Source: CALAED01 sp036555725
GTDB lineage: Bacteria > Actinomycetota > Actinomycetes > Streptosporangiales > Streptosporangiaceae
Direction: 5' to 3'
DNA: 64,000 bases
Assembly (NCBI GenBank): GCA_036555725.1
Contig: DATBKU010000101.1
Location: forward strand, 67,455-131,454
The notes beneath the pieces are model-generated. The model saw nothing but the letters and a program-made list of their open reading frames with translations. It ran no database searches and was not told the origin of the DNA. The position numbers were made by a program, and so were the translations under genes. Below are positions 58,584 through 64,000 of the stretch, piece after piece (the stretch's first letter is position 1; each line of letters begins with the position of its first letter).

Positions 58584-61154
58584 CTACCCCTTGCGTACGG
58601 AGGTGTGGAGTGGGAGGTCGCGCGAGGACGTGCCGGCCCACACGGTGTAGGTGCCGGGAGGCGTGACCCAGGCGTGGGTCGTGGCGTCCCAGTGGGCGAA
58701 CGCCCGGTCGGACAGGGTCACGGTCACCCGACGGTGCTGACCCGGGGCGAGGGACACCTTGGCGAAGCCCTCGAGGCGACGCGGCGGGGCGAGCCGGCCG
58801 CCGCCGATATCGCCGGAGCCGTCGGCGCCGCCCACGTAGATCTGCACGACCTGGGTGCCGCGCCGGTGGCCGGTGTTGGTGACCTCCACGCTGACCGTAC
58901 GGCCATGGCCGTGGACGCCGAGATGATCCAGCCGGAAGGTCGCGTACGACAGGCCGTGCCCGAAGGGGAACAGCGGCTCGATGCCGCGGGCGTCGTAGTG
59001 CCGGTAGCCGACGTCGAGGCCCTCGGAGTACGTCGCGACGCCGTCCACCCCAGGGTATTGGGCCGGCGTGTTCGCGGGTGTGTCGGCCAGGCTCTTCGGG
59101 AAGGTGATCGGCAGCCGTCCGGACGGGTCGGCGTCGCCGTACAGCACCGCGGCCGCCGCGTTGCCATCCTCTTCCCCCGGATACCAGGCCTGCAGCACGC
59201 CGGCCACCTTGTCGAGCCACGGCATCGACACCGGGCCGCCGGTGTTGAGCACGACGACCGTCTTCGGGTTGGCCGCGGCGACCGCCTCGATCAGCTGGTC
59301 CTGGTAGCCGGGCAGGGCGAGCCCGGGCCGGTCGATGGCTTCGGTGTCCTTGTTGCTGACGAATACCACGGCCGCGTCCGAACGCTTGGCGGCCGCGACC
59401 GCCTCGTCGATCTGCACGTTCGGGGTGCCGGGCGGCGGGGTCCAGGCCAGCTCGATCATCGCCTGACCGTCGGGCTTGGCCCAGTCGACGTTGATGGGAT
59501 GCGGCTGCCCGGCCGCCAGGTGGACGGTCGCCGACCTGGTCACGCCGGGGAAGCCGCCGCCGTTGTTGATGAGAACCGACCCGTCCAGCGAGAGCATGGC
59601 GCGGGCGTGGTTGGTCAGATGGAACGTGTAGTCGCCGTCGACCGGGGCGGTGAACGTGCCGGTCCAGCGGATCGACCAGCCGTTGGGCGGCAGGCCGGGC
59701 GCCGGGATGCCGCCGGTCGGGTCCATGTCCACCCACGGGTCGACGCGGGTCAGCGCCGGTTCCCCCGACCACGTGGTGTTCGCGTAGTAGCGGGCGGTCA
59801 GGCCGTGCTCGCCGGTCTCGGACGTCAGGGTGTACGACGGGAGCGCCGGCTGCGGGCCCAGGTCGACGGGCGGCATGCCCTCGGCGTGGTTGACCTCGAC
59901 GCCCTTGCGCTTGACCGCTTCCAGCGGGCTGATCTTGTAGATCGGCGCGACGCCGGAGCTGCCGCCGCCACCGGTCACCGCGGTCCCCGCGCCCGGCCCG
60001 ATCAGCGCGACGGACTTGGACGTACGGAGCGGGAGCACGCGGGCGTCGTTCTTGAGGAGCACCGTGGAGGCCACGGCGGCGTCCCGGGCGACGGCGCCGT
60101 CGCGGGCCGCGTCGATCGGGCGCATTGTCTGCGGCCGGTCGAACAGGCCGAAGCGGAACATCGTCTCGAGGATCCGGTGCACGTGGTCGTCGAGTGTGGC
60201 CATGCTCACCTGGCCCGATTGCACCGCCGCCGCCAGCGGGTCGCCGTAGTGCGCGCCGTTGGGGAGCTCGAAGTCGAGCCCGCCCGTCGCGCACCGGATC
60301 GTGTCATGGCAGGAGCTGAAGTCGGAGACCACGAAGCCGTCGAAGCCCCAGTCGTTCTTGAGCACGCCCTGCAGCAGCTGCTGGTGCTCGCACGCGTACG
60401 AGCCGTTGACCTTGTTCTTCGAGCACATCACCGAGCCGGTCCGGCCCTGCTTCACCGACGCCTCGAAGGCCGGCAGGTAGATCTGGTGCAGGGTCCGCTC
60501 GTCGATGAGCTCGTTGACGGTGTCGCGGTCGATCTCCTGGTTGTTGGCCAGGTAGTGCTTCGCGTTGGCGATCACGCCCTGCGACTGGATGCCCTGGATG
60601 TTGCCCGCGGAGATCTGCCCGGCGAGATAGGGGTCCTCGCCGTACGCCTCGAACGTACGGCCGTTGAGCGGGATGCGGGCGATGTTGATGTCGGGGCCCT
60701 CCATGAGGTTGCGCCCGGTGTCGCGGGTCTCCCGTCCCTCCACCGCGCCGTACGCACGGGCGACGCCCGGGTCGAAGGAGGCGGCGAGGCCGAGCGGCGC
60801 GGGCAGCGCCGTCGACTGGGCCTGCACCGGGCCGCTGGACCCGACGCCCGCGGGCCCGTTGTTGAGCCGCAGCGCCGGGATGCACAGCCGCGGGATCGGC
60901 AGCGTCTCCCTGGCGTGCGCGCTGTCGGAGACGGCATGCGACATGGCCACCTTCTCGTCCAGCGTCATCTCGGGCAGCAGCAGGTCGGCCCGGCGCGGCG
61001 CGGACAGCCGCGCGTTCATCCACGGCGCGTCCGCGCAGTCGTCGGCGGCGGCCGCCGCGCCGGACGGGGTGGCGGCGGCCGGTCCAGGGGCGCCCAGTCC
61101 GATGGCGAGCAGCAGTACGGCCGTGAGGGGGGCGATCCAGGCGCGGTACGGCAT
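58584..61154 (-). CDS. Secreted GH3 beta-glycosidase with PA14 domain
   Basis: The 856-residue protein has a signal peptide (about residues 1-28), a GH3 barrel with nucleophile Asp278 (FVVSDFSSCHD), the GH3 alpha/beta sandwich, an inserted PA14 domain (about 445-600, DGDYTFHLTNHARAML) and a C-terminal FN3-like domain. It is of the beta-glucosidase/beta-xylosidase type. A LacI-type palindrome lies 9 nt upstream of ATG 61154, so the gene should be sugar-induced. It is divergent from the GH29 fucosidase. A longer in-frame start upstream is possible but would remove the signal peptide layout. Confidence 0.9.
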   Translation of the reverse strand: MPYRAWIAPLTAVLLLAIGLGAPGPAAATPSGAAAAADDCADAPWMNARLSAPRRADLLLPEMTLDEKVAMSHAVSDSAHARETLPIPRLCIPALRLNNGPAGVGSSGPVQAQSTALPAPLGLAASFDPGVARAYGAVEGRETRDTGRNLMEGPDINIARIPLNGRTFEAYGEDPYLAGQISAGNIQGIQSQGVIANAKHYLANNQEIDRDTVNELIDERTLHQIYLPAFEASVKQGRTGSVMCSKNKVNGSYACEHQQLLQGVLKNDWGFDGFVVSDFSSCHDTIRCATGGLDFELPNGAHYGDPLAAAVQSGQVSMATLDDHVHRILETMFRFGLFDRPQTMRPIDAARDGAVARDAAVASTVLLKNDARVLPLRTSKSVALIGPGAGTAVTGGGGSSGVAPIYKISPLEAVKRKGVEVNHAEGMPPVDLGPQPALPSYTLTSETGEHGLTARYYANTTWSGEPALTRVDPWVDMDPTGGIPAPGLPPNGWSIRWTGTFTAPVDGDYTFHLTNHARAMLSLDGSVLINNGGGFPGVTRSATVHLAAGQPHPINVDWAKPDGQAMIELAWTPPPGTPNVQIDEAVAAAKRSDAAVVFVSNKDTEAIDRPGLALPGYQDQLIEAVAAANPKTVVVLNTGGPVSMPWLDKVAGVLQAWYPGEEDGNAAAAVLYGDADPSGRLPITFPKSLADTPANTPAQYPGVDGVATYSEGLDVGYRHYDARGIEPLFPFGHGLSYATFRLDHLGVHGHGRTVSVEVTNTGHRRGTQVVQIYVGGADGSGDIGGGRLAPPRRLEGFAKVSLAPGQHRRVTVTLSDRAFAHWDATTHAWVTPPGTYTVWAGTSSRDLPLHTSVRKG

Positions 61155-61162
61155 GTCTAATA

Positions 61163-61176
61163 GGAAAGCGCTTCCC
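61163..61176. promoter_or_regulatory. LacI-type operator at the GH3 start
   Basis: On the GH3 strand the site reads GGGAAGCGCTTTCC, a palindrome with one mismatch and a central GCGC core like that of the CebR box at 2600-2613, but with different flanks. It overlaps the expected transcription start, suiting a LacI-family repressor. Confidence 0.7.
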
Positions 61177-61220
61177 AGGGCGACTGTCCAGACCATACGT
61201 CCGACGAAAAATTGCACCTA

Positions 61221-61249
61221 TTGACTGTCGATCGGCCACACCTTAGTTT
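61221..61249 (+). promoter_or_regulatory. Promoter of the GH29 fucosidase gene
   Basis: TTGACT (61221-61226) and TAGTTT (61244-61249) are exactly 17 nt apart. Transcription should begin near 61256, about 28 nt before ATG 61284. Confidence 0.7.
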
Positions 61250-61283
61250 CGCGAGAGGAAAGATCCGATCAATTGGGAGCATT

Positions 61284-63605
61284 ATGCGTCGCCCCGCTCG
61301 TACCCCCATCGCGCTGTTCGCCGTTTTGGCCACGGCCTTTGCCGCCTTCTCCCCCGTCCGTACGGCGAGTGCGACGGCCCTGGCGGAGGGGGCCACAGAT
61401 CCGATCCCGGTGTCGCTGACGGGGTCGTCCGACAACGACGCGATCTCCAGCGCATCCGATCGAGGTGGCAACTTCGACGGCTCGGGCTACACCTTCCCGG
61501 CCGAGGAGCTACCGGCGGCCGGGCCCGCCACGGTCGGCGGCGTGCCGTACGACTTCCCGAGCGCCGCCGCGAACAACAACGTGGTGGCCATGGGACAGAC
61601 GCTTGCGCTGCCGCGGGGCCGCTACAGCGGCGCGTACCTGCTCGCCTCGTCCAGCTACGGCGACGCCGGCGGCACGGCCACCGTGCACTACGCCGACGGC
61701 TCGACCAGCTCGGCGTCGATCGGCGCGTCCGACTGGTACTCCAGCGGCGGCAGCGGCGCGCTCAACACGACGTTCCGCTACAAGCCGGATGGCACCAAGG
61801 ACGCCCACCCGGTCTCGATCTTCCCCGTACAGACCTGGCTGGACCCGGCCCGCGAGGCGACCGGGATCACGCTGCCGGTCACCAACACCCCCGCGCCGAA
61901 CAAGTCGAGCCTGCACGTCTTCGCGCTGTCGCTGCAGCCGGTCGTGTCCGGCACGGCGATCCGGATCACGGACGCGCGGTCGACGTTCAAGGTCGACGGG
62001 AAGGCCCAGCAGGTCGAGGCGACCGTCGTCAACGTGGGCGACCAGTGGCTGCGCGGCGGTCACGACGCGACCGTGACCGTGCGGGCCTCGGGGGTACGCA
62101 CGGTCGCGCCCGCGCGAGTGACCCGGCTCGCTCCCGGAGAGCAGGCGCGGGTACGGATCGGCATCGCCAAGGACGCCTCGATCCCCGCCGGCACCGTCCT
62201 GCCGGCCACGGCGACGGCGGTCGTACGCGGCGGCGCGCGGGCGACGCAGTCGTTCCAGCTGACCGCCGGCGTGCCGACCTATGACGCGTCGAACGCTTCG
62301 CTGGCCAGGCACGAGTCGCCGGACTGGTTCAACGACGCAAAGTTCGGGATCTTCATCCACTGGGGCGTCTACTCGGTGCCCGCGTGGGCGCCGGTCGGCC
62401 AGCAGTACGCCGAGTGGTACTGGCGGCACATGAACGACGTGGACAGCCCGACCTACCAGCACCACCGCGATACGTACGGCACCGACGTCAACTACGACGA
62501 CTTCATCCCGCAGTTCACGGCGCAGAACTTCGACCCGAAGAGCTGGGTGCGGCTGTTCCAGGACGCGGGCGCGAAGTACTTCGTGCTCACCTCGAAACAC
62601 CACGAGGGCTTCTCCCTGTTCGACACGAAGTACAGCGATCGCAACGCCGTAGAGATGGGCCCGCACCAGGACCTCGTGAAGGGGCTGTTCGACGCGTCGC
62701 GCAAGTACGCCCCGGGGCTGCACCCGGGCCTCTACTACTCGCTGCCCGAGTGGTACAACCCGGCGAACCCGCCCGGCAACGGCACCTTCCCGACCGGCGG
62801 CCCGAAGAACCCCTACACCGGCCAGCCGATCCCCTACACGGGCTACCAGCCGGTGCAGGACTACGTGAACGACTTCCAGGTGCCGCAGATGGAGGAGATC
62901 ATCCACAACTACAGCCCCGAGGTGCTGTGGTGCGACATCGGCTTCCCGGCGACGAACCCGCAGGTCGCTGCCGACTTCTTCAACCACGCGGCGCAGGCCG
63001 GTCAGCAGGTCGCCATCGACAACCGGTGCGGCATCCCGTCACACGACTTCACTACGCCCGAGTACACGACGTACCCGAACACCGTCGTGGCGAAGTGGGA
63101 ATCCAGCCGCGGCCTCGACCCGTTCTCCTACGGCTACAACGCCGCCACCCCGGACGACCAGTACATGACCGCCGACGAGGTCGTCGACTCGCTCGTCGAC
63201 ATCGTGAGCAAGAACGGCAACTTCCTGCTCGACATCGGCCCCAAGGCCGACGGCACGATCCCGGCGATCATGGAGCAGCGGCTCCGCGAGACCGGCGCCT
63301 GGCTGAAGGTCAACGGCGAGTCGATCTACGGCACGACGTACTGGTCCCGGGCCGCGCAGGAGGGCGACCTCCGCTTCACGGTCCGGCAGAACAAGGCCTT
63401 CTACATCACCTCGCTGACCCAGCCGGGTGACCAGGTCACCGTCACCTCCCCGGTTCCGATCGGCGCAGGTGACAAGGTCACCTTGCTCGGTTACCACGGA
63501 GGCCCGCTGCACTGGACCAAGCGGGACGACGGCTCGCTCGTCATCGACGTCCCCAAGGCCGCCCGGTCCGCCGGCCAGTATGCCTGGGTCTTCAAGATCG
63601 CCTGA
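61284..63605 (+). CDS. Secreted GH29 alpha-L-fucosidase
   Basis: The 773-residue protein has a signal peptide (about residues 1-31), an N-terminal beta-sandwich, a CARDB/NEW3-like domain (about 230-330) and the GH29 TIM barrel (FGIFIHWGVYSVPAW ... KYFVLTSKHHEGFSLF). The nucleophile is Asp551 in VLWCDIGFP, and the barrel ends with the characteristic NGNFLLDIGPKADG. It removes fucose from glycans or plant xyloglucan. ATG 61284 follows GGGAG. It is divergent from GH3; its promoter is separate from the GH3 operator, 45-60 bp away. Confidence 0.92.
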   Translation: MRRPARTPIALFAVLATAFAAFSPVRTASATALAEGATDPIPVSLTGSSDNDAISSASDRGGNFDGSGYTFPAEELPAAGPATVGGVPYDFPSAAANNNVVAMGQTLALPRGRYSGAYLLASSSYGDAGGTATVHYADGSTSSASIGASDWYSSGGSGALNTTFRYKPDGTKDAHPVSIFPVQTWLDPAREATGITLPVTNTPAPNKSSLHVFALSLQPVVSGTAIRITDARSTFKVDGKAQQVEATVVNVGDQWLRGGHDATVTVRASGVRTVAPARVTRLAPGEQARVRIGIAKDASIPAGTVLPATATAVVRGGARATQSFQLTAGVPTYDASNASLARHESPDWFNDAKFGIFIHWGVYSVPAWAPVGQQYAEWYWRHMNDVDSPTYQHHRDTYGTDVNYDDFIPQFTAQNFDPKSWVRLFQDAGAKYFVLTSKHHEGFSLFDTKYSDRNAVEMGPHQDLVKGLFDASRKYAPGLHPGLYYSLPEWYNPANPPGNGTFPTGGPKNPYTGQPIPYTGYQPVQDYVNDFQVPQMEEIIHNYSPEVLWCDIGFPATNPQVAADFFNHAAQAGQQVAIDNRCGIPSHDFTTPEYTTYPNTVVAKWESSRGLDPFSYGYNAATPDDQYMTADEVVDSLVDIVSKNGNFLLDIGPKADGTIPAIMEQRLRETGAWLKVNGESIYGTTYWSRAAQEGDLRFTVRQNKAFYITSLTQPGDQVTVTSPVPIGAGDKVTLLGYHGGPLHWTKRDDGSLVIDVPKAARSAGQYAWVFKIA

Positions 63606-63733
63606 CTACGGTGTCGGGTACGGGTCGAGCCAGGCGCCGGCTGCGACGCGCCGCCGACGGCGGAAATGCCGGAGCCGCCGACAATCTACGCAAAATACGT
63701 GCCTCCCTCGGCGGCATCTGACCACGGTGCGCG

Positions 63734-64000
63734 TCAGTGGCAGCGGCCGGCGGTGATGTGGCGCTCCCCGGTGAGGCCGGACGGGACGTGCAGGCAAACG
63801 ATCTGGGTGGCCTGCTGAAAGTCGGTTGGTTCGACCGTGATCAGCCCGGTTCGCGAATAGTCGATGTCGGGCTGGAACTCGCGACTGAGTTCGTTCGCAG
63901 CAAGGCCGCTACACGGCCCGGACGGGCAATGCACCGCCGTCATCGCGTCACGCAGGACGCCCTCGTCACGGGGGCTGACCTTCCGTTGGCCGGCCAGGCT
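63734..64000 (-). CDS. C-terminal part of an unidentified protein (continues past the right edge)
   Basis: The minus-strand frame ends at TGA 63734 and is open to the window edge, giving 88 residues that include VHCPSGPC and end HITAGRCH, with two Cys pairs spread widely. I do not recognise the family; the pattern would suit a secreted or membrane protein with disulfides. The start is not in the window. Confidence 0.55.
   Translation of the reverse strand, partial: SLAGQRKVSPRDEGVLRDAMTAVHCPSGPCSGLAANELSREFQPDIDYSRTGLITVEPTDFQQATQIVCLHVPSGLTGERHITAGRCH

Noticed and set aside
63606..63733. Terminator after the fucosidase
   Set aside because: A small CCGCC-GAC-GGCGG stem is visible but with no T-run, too weak to annotate.

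Overview
The window is high-GC DNA with many GTG starts, ATGA/GTGA start-stop overlaps and Tat signals. It also carries typical actinomycete families: F420-type LLM oxidoreductases, DUF5753-type XRE regulators, DUF574 methyltransferases and CBM2-bearing hydrolases. It looks like a chromosome segment of a filamentous actinobacterium, possibly Streptosporangiales/Thermomonosporaceae-like; the species cannot be named from sequence alone. No rRNA, tRNA, transposase, integrase, CRISPR array or phage gene was recognised.

Layout. 1-2322 (minus): a compact redox operon with a Tat-exported Cys/Trp-rich protein resembling a methylamine dehydrogenase light chain, MauD- and MauE-like partners, a second Tat protein and a membrane protein running off the left edge. 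2600-5876: a perfect CebR-type box ahead of a secreted clan GH-A glycosidase (FN3, CBM2) and a ROK kinase. 5892-12452: LysR, a 2OG-Fe(II) oxygenase, XRE, a MetE-like protein and a divergent MFS/MarR pair. 12469-14296: an ABC-F gene with a promoter and attenuator-like leader. 15228-16700: a P-loop kinase/LLM oxidoreductase fusion. 16719-17899: a three-subunit cobalt-type nitrile hydratase or thiocyanate hydrolase. 17913-25454: divergent GH2 and GH38 genes. 25614-27721: TenA plus an NCS1 permease, probably thiamine-precursor salvage.

27782-36854: an MmyB-type pseudogene, a TetR/MFS efflux pair with three matched operators, a membrane-anchored lipase-like protein, a flavin monooxygenase/hydrolase pair and an aldo-keto reductase/TetR pair. 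37890-43960 is a single eight-gene minus-strand operon: small secreted protein, MoxR, DUF58, VWA, trypsin-like protease, response regulator and histidine kinase. 44059-49086 holds acyl-CoA dehydrogenase, a membrane Moco oxidoreductase, a decayed ThDP-enzyme fragment, a thiolase-like protein and a PaaX-type regulator with a leaderless promoter. 49283-51662 is MFS efflux with a tandem-domain MarR regulator. 52692-56687 has a degenerate ~21-bp repeat array, a kinase-fold protein lacking key residues and three tandem DUF574 methyltransferases. 56911-63605 has an acyl-CoA synthetase, then divergent GH3 and GH29 hydrolases.

Two themes dominate. One is extracellular plant or glycan polysaccharide use: GH-A/CBM2, GH2, GH38, GH3 and GH29, with LacI/CebR-type boxes at two of these genes. 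The other is repressor/efflux pairs whose palindromic operators can be read directly. The most unusual pieces are the mau-like cluster, the split Co-hydratase, the ABC-F leader, the MoxR-protease-two-component operon, the double MarR and the repeat array.
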